DNA from: Phycisphaerales bacterium
GTDB lineage: Bacteria > Planctomycetota > Phycisphaerae > Phycisphaerales > UBA1924
Reading direction: 5' to 3'
Assembly (NCBI GenBank): GCA_029260295.1
Contig: JAJDDN010000002.1
Location: 186,001 to 250,000, forward strand
Length of the DNA stretch: 64,000 nucleotides
A model generated the notes under the pieces. The model made no database searches. It saw only the letters and a list, made by a program, of their open reading frames with translations, and was not told where the DNA came from. Shown one piece after another: positions 16,059-25,264 of this stretch. A program made the position numbers and the translations under genes. How positions within the stretch are numbered: position 1 is the first letter of the stretch; each line of letters opens with the position of its first letter.

Positions 16059-17219
16059 TCAGACGAGCTGGTGCTGCGGCTCTGAGAGGCCCGCGGCGAG
16101 ATGATCCATCGCAAACCGGAGTTGTACATTGGTGCCGAGCTCGCTTTGGGCTCGCTCAACTTTATCAATTGCATTCAGTGCTCTGTGTGCCTTTGCGGGC
16201 GTGGTGAGCTGCTTCCGGTAGCGGTCTGCGATGAGCCCGAGCATGTGGTGGGACCCGATCTGATTGGCGACGAGCTTTGAGCGGTTTTCGCCGATTTTTT
16301 CGCCGGCTTTGACCCATGCCTTGGCCCAGTCGTCGATGAGCTGGGCCATGCGCGAGCCCAGGGTGAGCGGGTATTGGGCCTTGTCACACTGGTTAAAGAG
16401 TGGTTCGAGATCGGTGGCCCATTGGTAGATCCCCGCGGCGTGGGCACTCTGGTATTTACCGGGGGAGCCGCCGGAGGTGGAGAGGAGCCATTGGTGTTGC
16501 TCGGGGGTGGTTTCGATGTTTGAGCCTTGGATCCATGCCCGCATCGCGTCGTCGTTGAGCGGGGCGAAGGCGACGCGCTGGCAGCGGGAGCGGATGGTTG
16601 GGAGGAGGCGGTCTTCGTTGGAGGTGACGAGGATGATAACGGTGCCCGGGGCGGGTTCTTCGAGGGTTTTGAGGATGGCGTTCTGGGTTTGGAAGTTGAG
16701 GAGTTCGCTCTCGTCGACGATGAACACTTTGGAAACCATGGATGAGGAGTTCATTGTGGCCGCGAGCGTGGCGGGGGCGATGAGGTGCTCTTCGACGATG
16801 GCTTTGGGGATGGATGCGAGCTTGGCGTCGCGGACTTTTTTGTCTTCGTGATAGCGGGCCATTTCTTTGCGGATGACATGGAGATCGGGGTGGGTGCCGG
16901 CGTTGATGAGGCGTTGGGTTTGGGAGTCTGGGTCGGCGGCGATGTTGCCGCCCAGGTCTGGGGCTGATGTGGGATCGAGGATGATGCTGGCCCATGCGAT
17001 GGCGGCGGTGAACTTCCCGACGCCCTTTGGGCCGTGGAAGATCCAGGCGTGGTGGACGCGGTCAGAACTCATTGAGCGGTTGAGGATATCGGCAGCGTGG
17101 GGCTGACCAATGAGCGACGCGAGGGGGATCGGCGGCGGGTAGGTTGGGATTGCGGGCGGGGCGTTGTCGCTGGGGAGGCGTTTGAGGACCGATTTCTTTT
17201 TGGTGGTGCGTTTGGCCAT
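16059..17219 (-). CDS. holB: DNA polymerase III delta-prime-type clamp loader subunit
   Basis: 386 residues. An AAA+ domain starts with LIGQPHAADIL and has Walker A GPKGVGKFT (about 47-55) and a Walker B-like VFIVDESELL. A sensor-1 region VTSNEDRLLPTIRSRCQRV carries the SRC arginine that acts in trans on the neighbouring subunit. The DnaX-type Cys4 zinc module is absent, which favours delta-prime over gamma/tau. The C-terminal helical collar domain is present. It is convergent with fliS, with only 5 bases between the stop codons. Confidence 0.87.
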   Translation of the reverse strand: MAKRTTKKKSVLKRLPSDNAPPAIPTYPPPIPLASLIGQPHAADILNRSMSSDRVHHAWIFHGPKGVGKFTAAIAWASIILDPTSAPDLGGNIAADPDSQTQRLINAGTHPDLHVIRKEMARYHEDKKVRDAKLASIPKAIVEEHLIAPATLAATMNSSSMVSKVFIVDESELLNFQTQNAILKTLEEPAPGTVIILVTSNEDRLLPTIRSRCQRVAFAPLNDDAMRAWIQGSNIETTPEQHQWLLSTSGGSPGKYQSAHAAGIYQWATDLEPLFNQCDKAQYPLTLGSRMAQLIDDWAKAWVKAGEKIGENRSKLVANQIGSHHMLGLIADRYRKQLTTPAKAHRALNAIDKVERAQSELGTNVQLRFAMDHLAAGLSEPQHQLV

Positions 17220-17258
17220 GCCTGAGAAGGATAGGGGGGGAGGTACTGGAAGACGAAG

Positions 17259-17294
17259 ACCCTACTGCGCCGAAGACGGCCAGTAGGGTCACCC
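17259..17294 (+). repeat. Core-conserved hairpin repeat, copy 5
   Basis: Outer stem ACCCTACTG (17259-17267) pairs perfectly with CAGTAGGGT (17281-17289); the core is GCCGAAGACGGC (17269-17280). CACCC follows. This copy is single and lies between two minus-strand genes. Confidence 0.8.
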
Positions 17295-17318
17295 AGAGAA
17301 GAGTGTTGAACATTTTTT

Positions 17319-18206
17319 CTAGATGACTCTACGGCGGCGGGAAACAGCGAAGATTCCGACCGAAAGCACCGCGAGCCCAGATGGGGCGGGGATGACGGAG
17401 TTGATCCAGGCGTTGTAGTCGCTCAGACGGGTGTAGGCGGACATATCGCCGTAGTTGCCGTTGGCGGGGCCGTTGATTGAGTTGATAAAGGAGGTGACGC
17501 CCGCGAGGTAGTACTGCCCGCTTTCTTGGATGAAGAGGGATCCACCCGAGTCTCCGCCGGCGACCTGGTATTCGAGGTCTGTGGGGATTGGGGAGCCGTA
17601 GGTTGAGTCGGATTCATTGGACGGGTTGTCGAAGTCCGTCAGGAGGATCGATTGGTGAAATCCACGATCTGAGCCGAGGACATCGATCATGTTGGTTCCG
17701 GCTCGTTTGGTGCCGAGGGTTCCGGGGATTTCACCGGTGAACCCTGTGCCTGAGCGGCCGTATCCGACGCCGGTGCCCATGAGTCCGATCTCGTTGGTGC
17801 CACTAAAGATGGTGGCGGGGGTGATGTGTGTAATTGGAACAGAGAGACGGATGAGTGCGAGATCGCCGCCTTGGGTTACTTGGCCCTCGGACCAGCCTGG
17901 GTGGATGATGATTTCTGATGCAATACCGAAGGTGCCACCCAAGAGTGCTGCAGCATTAGGGGTCTCGATACCATCGAAGCAATGGGCGGCGGTGAGGATC
18001 CATTCGGAGTTGATCAGTGTCCCTGAGCAGGTTCGGGCGCCGCTGGGGCCGAGGATTTGGAGGCGGGCGACTGATTGGAACTGGGACTCATTGGCGAGGT
18101 CTTGGTAGAGGGCGTCGTCGCGATCGTGGCGACGGATACCGGCTTGGGCGGTTGATGCGATTGCGGTGATAAGGAGGAGCCCGATGGCCGTCTGGGGGTG
18201 ATTCAT
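17319..18206 (-). CDS. Secreted trypsin-like serine protease with PEP-CTERM-like sorting tail
   Basis: 295 residues from the ATG at 18206 (AAGGATC upstream). A signal peptide (TAIGLLLITAIASTAQAG) precedes a chymotrypsin-fold domain. The triad is His in LTAAHC, Asp in GGDLALIRL and Ser in AGGDSGGS. The C-terminus has the order motif-hydrophobic helix-basic cluster: IPAPSGLAVLSVGIFAVS then RRRR, a PEP-CTERM-like signal for exosortase-dependent surface sorting. Substrate specificity cannot be told. It is probably exported and cell-surface linked. Confidence 0.9.
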   Translation of the reverse strand: MNHPQTAIGLLLITAIASTAQAGIRRHDRDDALYQDLANESQFQSVARLQILGPSGARTCSGTLINSEWILTAAHCFDGIETPNAAALLGGTFGIASEIIIHPGWSEGQVTQGGDLALIRLSVPITHITPATIFSGTNEIGLMGTGVGYGRSGTGFTGEIPGTLGTKRAGTNMIDVLGSDRGFHQSILLTDFDNPSNESDSTYGSPIPTDLEYQVAGGDSGGSLFIQESGQYYLAGVTSFINSINGPANGNYGDMSAYTRLSDYNAWINSVIPAPSGLAVLSVGIFAVSRRRRVI

Positions 18207-18463
18207 ATCTGATCCTTGTGATTGGGCGGGTGCAGATACACAACAACCGCCCGCGGCGATGGGTGCCACTGTGTATAAGAGACACCGAGAATGGTCTATT
18301 GACCAGTGAACTGGGGGGTTTGTTGGGGGGGTTGTTGTGTTCTCGGACGGATTGAGAGGGGGTCCGGGCGGGCCATTTGGCTTGCAGAGTGTACTATGGG
18401 TAAGCCGATCCTTTGTATATCGCGGATCGGCCGATTCGCCACTTTCCAGAATGGAATCTCAGC

Positions 18464-21346
18464 ATGCCCTCATCTGTTCCGTCCAATATGTTGTCCGCCA
18501 CTGCAGCCGAGATCCGGACGCAGTTTATCGAGTTCTTTAAGGAACGCGGGCACGACTTTGTGCCTTCTTCGACGACCTGCCCGACCAATGACCCGTCGCT
18601 TCGGGACACCTTTGCCAATGCGGGGATGAACCAGTTCAAGCCGATCTTTCAGGGGACGCTGGATCCGAGTTCGCCGCTGCATGGCGTGAAGCGGGCGACC
18701 AACTCACAAAAATGCATCCGCGCGGGCGGGAAGCACAACGATCTTGATGATGTTGGCAAGGACACCTACCACCATACATTCTTTGAGATGCTGGGGAACT
18801 GGTCGTTCGGGGACTACTTTAAAGAGGAAGCGATCGGGTGGTCGTTTGAACTACTGACGAAGGTTTGGGGGATTGATCCGGACCGGTTGTACGCGACCTA
18901 CTTTGAGGGCGATGACAAGCAGAACCTGCCTGCGGATCTTGAGACCAAGGCGATCTGGCGGAAGTACCTTGCTGAGGATCACATCCTGCCTGGGAATATG
19001 AAGGATAATTTTTGGGAGATGGGCGACACGGGGCCTTGCGGGCCTTGCTCGGAACTCCATTACGACCGCATCGGTGGACGCAACGCGGCGTCGCTGGTCA
19101 ACATGGACGATCCCGATGTCCTCGAAATCTGGAACAATGTGTTTATCCAGTTTGATCGGCTTGAGGGCGGCGAACTTCGGACGCTGCCGGCGCAGCATGT
19201 GGATACGGGGATGGGTTTAGAACGGATCGTCTCGGTGCTTCAGGACAAGCGGAGCAACTACGACACGGATCTGTTTGGGCCTTTGTTTGAGAAGATCAAA
19301 TCGCTGACGGGGGCCCGGGCGTACAGCGGGAAGCTTGGGGATGAGGACGCCGGCGGGGTTGATGAGGCGTACCGGGTGATCGCGGATCATATTCGTACGC
19401 TTGTTGTGGCGATTACAGACGGGACTACGCCGAGTAATGATGGGCGTGGGTATGTGCTGCGGCGGATTTTGCGTCGGGCGGTTCGGTATGGACGGCAGAA
19501 GCTCGGTGCGCCGCAGGGGTTCTTGACGGACCTGGCCCCCACTGTTGTCGAGTTGCTTGGGGATGCTTTCCCGGAATTGACGAAGGATCCAGCTCGGGTG
19601 ATCGCGTTGATTGATGATGAGGAAGAGAGCTTCGGCAAGACGCTTGATCGGGGGATCAAGATGTTTGAAGACCTAGCAATCGTAAACGGGACTGTCTCAG
19701 GCGATGACGCATTCCGTTTGTACGACACTTATGGTTTCCCGATCGACCTGACCCAGATCATGGGCGAGGAACGCGGGCTTCAGGTTGATCTTGATGGCTT
19801 TGAGAAGGCGATGGCCGAGGCGAAGCAGCGGTCGCGGCTGGGCGGGAAGAAGGATGATGGGGAGCGGGTTGTTGAGCTTCGGGCCGAGCAGATCGCCAAG
19901 CTCGGGGTGCTGCATGTCAAGGCGACGGACGATTCGCACAAGTTCTCTGGGCATGAGGTCCGGGCAACGGTCAAGGCGATCTGGAACGGGAAGAAGTTTG
20001 ACGACCATGCAAGCTCGGGCAGCGCGGGGATGCACCGGATCGGGATCGTGCTTGACAAAACTAATTTTTACTCAGAAATGGGCGGGCAGGTCGCTGATGT
20101 CGGCGAGCTGCGGTGTGCCAAGTCCGGCGGGGTCTTTAAGGTCGAGGACACCAAGAGCTTTGGGGGTTATGTGCTGCACATCGGCCGGATCAGCAAGGGG
20201 AAGATTACTTGCGCCAACGATATGATCTGCCACCTCAACGCCAAGCGGCGTGAGAAGATCGCATCCAACCACACGACAACGCACCTGCTGAACTTTGCGT
20301 TGCGTGAGGTTCTGGGCGAGAGCGTGGATCAGCGTGGGTCGCTGGTTAACGATGAGAAGCTGCGATTTGACTTTGTGCACAACGCGCCGGTGACTCCCGA
20401 GGAGATCGCCAAGATCGAAGAGATTGTGAATCATCAGATCGATCAGAACTTGACTGTGTACGGCGAGCTTGCACCGCTGGAACAAGCCAAGGACATCGCT
20501 GGATTGCGGGCGGTGTTTGATGAGACTTATCCTGATCCGGTCCGGGTTGTTTCGATCGGGATCGAGGTTGATCAGTTGATCGGGAACCCGGCGAATGATG
20601 CTTGGAAAATAGCGTCGATCGAGTTCTGCGGCGGGACGCATATCGAAACCACCGGCACCGCCAAGCGGTTTGCGCTGACTGTTGAAGAGGGGATCGCCAA
20701 GGGGATCCGACGGATCACGGGACTCACCGGCGAACTGGCGGCCGAGGCATTCTCCGCGGCTGACACGCTCGGCGAGCGTGTCGAATCGCTGGGATCGCTT
20801 GGACTGAGCGAGTTGAAAGAAGCGTTCCAGCAGGTCGGTAATGATGTAGACGCGATGGAACTCCCCGCGGCAAAGAAGAACGCATTGCGGGAACAGCTTG
20901 GGTCGGTCGCCAAGAAACTCAAGGAAGCGTCCAAAGCCGAGGCGGCCGCCAAGGCGGGCAATGCTCAGGAGCTGGCGATGGGGATCGCCAATGCGGCCAA
21001 GGGTTCGAGCGAGGACATCATTATTACGACGCTGGATCTGGGATCCGACCGCAACGCTCTTGAAGCGGCGGTGGCGACGATTTCCAAGGCGGTGCCTGAG
21101 AAGGCGGTGATGGTGTTCTCGACTGATGCGGAGAATGGACGGGTGGCGGTGATGGCGTCGGTAAGCGAGGCGATGATCGGTCGGGGTCTCAAAGCAGGCG
21201 ACTGGATCCGGGAGACGACCTCGATCATGGGCGGCAAGGGCGGGGGGCGGCCCAATAGCGCCCAGGGTTCAGGGTCTGAGGTCGGGAAAATCAAGGAAGC
21301 GGCCGAGCACGCCCGGGCGTGGGCGTACAAGCAGGTACAGGGCTAA
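18464..21346 (+). CDS. alaS: Alanyl-tRNA synthetase
   Basis: 960 residues from the ATG at 18464 (GGAA upstream). In order: class II catalytic core (RDTFANAGMNQFKPIF, HHTFFEMLGNWSFGDYF), a tRNA-recognition region, an editing domain with the zinc site HTTTH and CGGTH, and a C-terminal DHHA1-like domain ending in GGKGGGRPNSAQGSG. It charges tRNA-Ala and hydrolyses Ser- and Gly-tRNA-Ala. The stop overlaps the start of the next gene (TAATG), placing the ATP synthase cluster directly downstream of alaS, probably with readthrough. Confidence 0.96.
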   Translation: MPSSVPSNMLSATAAEIRTQFIEFFKERGHDFVPSSTTCPTNDPSLRDTFANAGMNQFKPIFQGTLDPSSPLHGVKRATNSQKCIRAGGKHNDLDDVGKDTYHHTFFEMLGNWSFGDYFKEEAIGWSFELLTKVWGIDPDRLYATYFEGDDKQNLPADLETKAIWRKYLAEDHILPGNMKDNFWEMGDTGPCGPCSELHYDRIGGRNAASLVNMDDPDVLEIWNNVFIQFDRLEGGELRTLPAQHVDTGMGLERIVSVLQDKRSNYDTDLFGPLFEKIKSLTGARAYSGKLGDEDAGGVDEAYRVIADHIRTLVVAITDGTTPSNDGRGYVLRRILRRAVRYGRQKLGAPQGFLTDLAPTVVELLGDAFPELTKDPARVIALIDDEEESFGKTLDRGIKMFEDLAIVNGTVSGDDAFRLYDTYGFPIDLTQIMGEERGLQVDLDGFEKAMAEAKQRSRLGGKKDDGERVVELRAEQIAKLGVLHVKATDDSHKFSGHEVRATVKAIWNGKKFDDHASSGSAGMHRIGIVLDKTNFYSEMGGQVADVGELRCAKSGGVFKVEDTKSFGGYVLHIGRISKGKITCANDMICHLNAKRREKIASNHTTTHLLNFALREVLGESVDQRGSLVNDEKLRFDFVHNAPVTPEEIAKIEEIVNHQIDQNLTVYGELAPLEQAKDIAGLRAVFDETYPDPVRVVSIGIEVDQLIGNPANDAWKIASIEFCGGTHIETTGTAKRFALTVEEGIAKGIRRITGLTGELAAEAFSAADTLGERVESLGSLGLSELKEAFQQVGNDVDAMELPAAKKNALREQLGSVAKKLKEASKAEAAAKAGNAQELAMGIANAAKGSSEDIIITTLDLGSDRNALEAAVATISKAVPEKAVMVFSTDAENGRVAVMASVSEAMIGRGLKAGDWIRETTSIMGGKGGGRPNSAQGSGSEVGKIKEAAEHARAWAYKQVQG

Positions 21347-21735
21347 TGGCCCCCCCACCCCACAATGGTGATGCCCCCCAAAGTGATGATCACGGCGATC
21401 AGAAGCGGTGGAATACTGAAATTCCTGATGAGCTGAAGATGGACGACCGGCCTGTGACTTCGTATGTCAAGCCTAGTGATGCCCAGGAGCGGGCTAACCG
21501 GACCCGGCAGGCCAAGGCATGGTCGATTGCGCTCGATCCAGTCTACGGGCTCATTGGGATGGGGTTGATGGGGTATGCGATTGATTCGGTGGCGGGGACG
21601 GGGAAGATGTGGACGACTATTTTGGCACTCACGGGGCTTGTGGGCGGGTTTTACCTGTTTATCAAGGAAGCGATGAACCTGAACAAAGAGCAGACGGGAT
21701 CGTCGGCTCGGACCGACGGGGACCCGGAGACTTAG
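21346..21735 (+). CDS. AtpZ/AtpI-like small membrane protein
   Basis: 129 residues starting at the ATG that overlaps the alaS stop. A hydrophilic N-terminal half is followed by two membrane helices (YGLIGMGLMGYAIDSV and WTTILALTGLVGGFYLFI) and a basic-acidic tail. This is the AtpZ/AtpI pattern of small proteins encoded ahead of Fo genes, which assist Fo assembly or ion balance. The assignment rests on topology and position rather than a signature motif. Confidence 0.7.
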   Translation: MAPPPHNGDAPQSDDHGDQKRWNTEIPDELKMDDRPVTSYVKPSDAQERANRTRQAKAWSIALDPVYGLIGMGLMGYAIDSVAGTGKMWTTILALTGLVGGFYLFIKEAMNLNKEQTGSSARTDGDPET

Positions 21736-21906
21736 GGGTCTTCATTTGGGTTCTTGGGGGATGGCTCCAACAGTGGAAACTTTGGGGGGAGATTGGGTTG
21801 AAAATTAGGCTCTCGGCTCGCCGATTGGGTGAGTGAACGCTATCCTTCTGCCCCTCTGTTGGGTTTATTTCTATCCTCTTGGCATCGAAACTCTGCATCG
21901 AAAAAT

Positions 21907-22413
21907 ATGACCGACGCACAGTCCAATCCACAATCCGATCCACAGCCCAATCGGCTGCTGGACCCGGTCCGGCTTCCGATCCTGAAAATGGCGGCGATGA
22001 GTGTGGTTGCGTGTGTGGTGATCGGGTTTGCTGGCGGGTGGATCGCAACGACCAAGGGGCTGGCGATGACTGATGGGGTGTGGGCGATCGGGGCGGTATT
22101 CCCTGGGATTATTCTGACGCTGATGACGCTCAACATGCTCCCGGCTCGGTCGGCGGGTTTGTGGGCGGTTCCGGTGCTCGCGGGGACGATGATCCGGGCG
22201 GGGCTTGTGATTGTGATCGGGTTCGGGGTATTCCTGACTTTCGGTCCATCGAAAAACATATTCTTGATGACGCTGTTGATGTCGGTGCTTGCTGTGCTTG
22301 TGATCGATGTCTTTACGGTGTTGTCGTTGATTAAAACTGTTACAGAGAAATCTGTTGTTGACAACTCAGTGGAGCAGGCATCTGAGATGCTGGCTCCGGA
22401 GGTTCAGGCATGA
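21907..22413 (+). CDS. AtpI-like ATP synthase-associated membrane protein
   Basis: 168 residues from the ATG at 21907; no Shine-Dalgarno is evident. Four membrane helices are predicted (LPILKMAAMSVVACVVIG, GVWAIGAVFPGIILTLM, AGTMIRAGLVIVIGFGVF, FLMTLLMSVLAVLVIDVF). The size, topology and position just before atpB match the AtpI class that supports c-ring assembly. It overlaps atpB by four bases (ATGA), so translation is coupled. Confidence 0.7.
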   Translation: MTDAQSNPQSDPQPNRLLDPVRLPILKMAAMSVVACVVIGFAGGWIATTKGLAMTDGVWAIGAVFPGIILTLMTLNMLPARSAGLWAVPVLAGTMIRAGLVIVIGFGVFLTFGPSKNIFLMTLLMSVLAVLVIDVFTVLSLIKTVTEKSVVDNSVEQASEMLAPEVQA

Positions 22414-23327
22414 CTTCGAGCTTTACTCTTGCGGCGGGTGATCCCGTTCAGCATGTGATCAACCACCCGTTCATTATTGGCGAGAACGGGTACTGGCTGT
22501 GGTCGGCCGCTCAGACCAACATGGTCATCGTTGCGGCGATTATGGTGATCGGTGGACTATTTGTTGCCAAGTCGGTTTCGACCGGTGCCGAGGACGAAGG
22601 CCACGGGCGTTGGGTGACCAACAACCGCATCGCACACATGATCGAGGTCATCTGTGGCTACCTTCGTGAGAACACGGTTCGGCCGCTGATTGGTGAGCGG
22701 ACCAACAAGATGATGCCGTTCCTTTGGACGATCTTCTTCTTTATCTTGATCAACAACCTGATGGGTTTGATCCCGATTCTTGATATGCACAACATCATCG
22801 CCGGGGAGATGAATCCCGAGCTTGTTGCCCAGCACAAGGCGTTTATAGGCGGGACTGCGACCCAGAGTATCTGGGTGACCGGGGCTCTGGCCTTTATTGC
22901 CGCGATCGTGATTAACGCTGCGGGTGTTAAGGAACTGGGTATTGGCGGGTATATCAAGCACCTGACCGCCGAGGCCCCGATCTTTGTGTGGCCGATCATT
23001 ATTCCTATTGAGATCCTTGGCACGATCATCAAGCCTGCGGCTCTGATGATTCGTTTGTTTGCCAATATGACCGCGGGTCACATTCTTGTGGCGGTACTTC
23101 TTGGATTCGCTTCGAGCGGATTTACGAGTGACAATCCGCTGCTGGGCTTCCCGGTTGGCGTTATTTCATCGCTCGGGATCATCGCGATCTACTTCCTCGA
23201 GTTGTTTGTTTCGTTCTTGCAAGCGTTTGTGTTTATGTTCTTGACGACCGTGTTCATCTCGTTGCTCGCGCATCACGGTGACCACGATCATGATCACGCC
23301 CACGAGGGGGAACCCGCTCACGCGTGA
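22410..23327 (+). CDS. atpB: F-type ATP synthase subunit a
   Basis: 305 residues. The essential arginine facing the c-ring is in ALMIRLFANMTAGH. Further conserved helices are IFFFILINNLMGLIP and the final SFLQAFVFMFLTTVFISLL. The C-terminus is His/Asp-rich (GDHDHDHAHEGE), an uncommon tail that could bind metal or simply be a charged extension. Subunit a forms the two half-channels for protons in Fo. The gene is coupled to the AtpI-like gene and followed by an intercistronic hairpin before atpE. Confidence 0.95.
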   Translation: MTSSFTLAAGDPVQHVINHPFIIGENGYWLWSAAQTNMVIVAAIMVIGGLFVAKSVSTGAEDEGHGRWVTNNRIAHMIEVICGYLRENTVRPLIGERTNKMMPFLWTIFFFILINNLMGLIPILDMHNIIAGEMNPELVAQHKAFIGGTATQSIWVTGALAFIAAIVINAAGVKELGIGGYIKHLTAEAPIFVWPIIIPIEILGTIIKPAALMIRLFANMTAGHILVAVLLGFASSGFTSDNPLLGFPVGVISSLGIIAIYFLELFVSFLQAFVFMFLTTVFISLLAHHGDHDHDHAHEGEPAHA

Positions 23328-23344
23328 TCTGTTTATAAATGTTG

Positions 23345-23377
23345 GGCCTGGGGCTCCGCGGGGAGGCACCCAAGGCC
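23345..23377 (+). promoter_or_regulatory. Hairpin between atpB and atpE
   Basis: GGCCTGGGG (23345-23353) pairs with CCCAAGGCC (23369-23377) with one G/A mismatch; the loop is GC-rich. No T tract follows. It could be an mRNA processing or stabilising structure that raises atpE expression. Confidence 0.45.
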
Positions 23378-23455
23378 ATTGCGATCCGAGTTGGATCGAC
23401 AGTGGATGCTCCCCGCAGTTCAATGGTTCTGGCCAAATTACACTTCGGCCTTTGA

Positions 23456-23779
<324 letters not shown>

Positions 23780-23802
23780 TGCTACTGACGAAACTGACTT
23801 AC

Positions 23803-23834
23803 CCGGAGCGTGCCTGAAACACGGCACGCCTCGG
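23803..23834 (+). promoter_or_regulatory. Hairpin between atpE and atpF
   Basis: CCGGAGCGTGCC (23803-23814) pairs with GGCACGCCTCGG (23823-23834) around TGAAACAC, with one mismatch and one G-T pair. No T tract follows. Together with the hairpin before atpE it flanks the c-subunit message, whose product is needed in excess. Confidence 0.55.
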
Positions 23835-23888
23835 TTTCTGGGACCTGGCTTTTGAAATCCGGTTCCCACACTTAACGGAGAATACGCG

Positions 23889-24473
23889 ATGAACCGACTC
23901 GCTCTGATTACTGTTCTGATTGCCAACACCTGCTTGACCGCCGTTGCGACCGCTGCGGCCGAGCCGGCCAATCCAATTGCCACTCCCAAAGAGGGTTTCG
24001 CGACAGGACTAACCGCGATCGTCCTGTTCCTGATTGTCTTCGGGATTCTCTCGGTTGCTGTTTGGCCCAAGATCGTTTCTGGTCTTGACGAACGCAATGA
24101 CAAGATCAAGGGCGAGATCGCTGCTGCTGAGGATGCTCGGATGCAGGCGAAGGAAGCTCTCAACGAGTACGAGAAGAACCTTGCTGATGCACGGGCACAG
24201 GCCCAGCAGATGCTTGAAGAAACCAAGGCCGCCCAGGGTGAGCTTGCTGCCCAGCTCAAGGCACGCGCCGAGACCGAGCTTGGCGAACTCCGCGAGAAGG
24301 CGAAGGCCGACATCGAGGCTGCTAAAAAGCAGGCACTCAACGAGCTTTACTCTGAGTCAGTGAACTTGGCGACCGTGATGGCGGGCAAGATCCTCAAACG
24401 CGAAGTGTCGGTCAACGACGAGCAGCGTCTGATGGAAGAATCACTCGCTGAACTCAAGACTGTCAACTCATAA
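23889..24473 (+). CDS. atpF: F-type ATP synthase subunit b
   Basis: 194 residues; ACGGAG precedes the ATG. An N-terminal signal-like segment (LALITVLIANTCLTAVATAAA) precedes the true membrane helix (TAIVLFLIVFGILSVAVWP, about 40-60). A long charged coiled coil (DKIKGEIAAAEDARMQAK onward) forms the peripheral stalk. There are two hydrophobic segments where standard b subunits have one, as in atpE. Only one b-type gene is present here. Confidence 0.92.
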   Translation: MNRLALITVLIANTCLTAVATAAAEPANPIATPKEGFATGLTAIVLFLIVFGILSVAVWPKIVSGLDERNDKIKGEIAAAEDARMQAKEALNEYEKNLADARAQAQQMLEETKAAQGELAAQLKARAETELGELREKAKADIEAAKKQALNELYSESVNLATVMAGKILKREVSVNDEQRLMEESLAELKTVNS

Positions 24474-24535
24474 CCCCCCAACCCCCCAAAGTGAATACCC
24501 TGCAACGGGAGTTGTTGCTGGTTTGGAGCTAAGAC

Positions 24536-25141
24536 ATGCCTTTGATTGAAACAAAGCCCGATGCCCTCGCCAAGGTGTACGCCCACGCGGTGTTTGATGT
24601 TGCCGAGGCGACCGATGGGACTAGCCCTGAGGACCTGCTCGGTCAGCTCGAAGACTTGCTGGAGATCGCTCGCGATAACCGCGGGTTTAATGAGTTGCTC
24701 GCTTCACAGCTTATTGATGGCGGCAAGCGTGATTCCTCGCTGGTTCGGATGCTCGATGGCAAGTGCGACCAGTTGACGGTCAACTTCTTGCGTCAGCTCA
24801 ATACCAAGGGTCGTTTGGGACACCTGATCCCGATCGTCGGGGCTCTTGACGAGCTCGTCCAGGCACGGTTTGGACGAATCGAGGTTGATGTCTTTACCGC
24901 ATCACCAATGTCGCCCGACGCGCTTGATTCGATCAAGCACCAGCTCAACGAATCGCTCGGCAAAGAAACCATCATCCACCCGTACACCGATTCCACCATG
25001 CTCGGCGGGATCAAGATCCGGATGGGCGACCAGCTCATCGACGCATCGATCCAGGCGGATCTGCGTTCGCTGCGGGACAACCTGCTCAAGGACGGCGGGG
25101 CGAAGGTTCGCGGGCGGTCAAACGATTTGCTCGACAGCTGA
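24536..25141 (+). CDS. atpH: F-type ATP synthase subunit delta
   Basis: 201 residues. AKVYAHAVFDVAE matches the delta/OSCP start, and the C-terminal LGGIKIRMGDQLIDASIQADL is the family signature. Delta joins the peripheral stalk to F1. The message ends in a strong terminator 30 bases downstream, so atpA, atpG, atpD and atpC must lie elsewhere in the genome, if present. Confidence 0.94.
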   Translation: MPLIETKPDALAKVYAHAVFDVAEATDGTSPEDLLGQLEDLLEIARDNRGFNELLASQLIDGGKRDSSLVRMLDGKCDQLTVNFLRQLNTKGRLGHLIPIVGALDELVQARFGRIEVDVFTASPMSPDALDSIKHQLNESLGKETIIHPYTDSTMLGGIKIRMGDQLIDASIQADLRSLRDNLLKDGGAKVRGRSNDLLDS

Positions 25142-25170
25142 GCGATTGAATGCAATGAAGAATGAATGAG

Positions 25171-25197
25171 CCGCGGCCCTTGGGTCGCGGTTTTTTG
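25171..25197 (+). terminator. Rho-independent terminator after atpH
   Basis: CCGCGGCCC (25171-25179) pairs with GGGTCGCGG (25182-25190; one G-T pair), followed by TTTTTTGTT. It closes the alaS/Fo transcription unit before pgk. Confidence 0.9.
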
Positions 25198-25264
25198 TTG
25201 GGTTCTTTGATGAACAGTACCTAGAATGGCGCGTAGAAACGCATCACATTTATGGAGGTTCATG

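Noticed and set aside
18270-18463. T-box or other riboswitch upstream of alaS
   Set aside because: No T-box sequence, no specifier loop and no terminator-antiterminator pair could be found.
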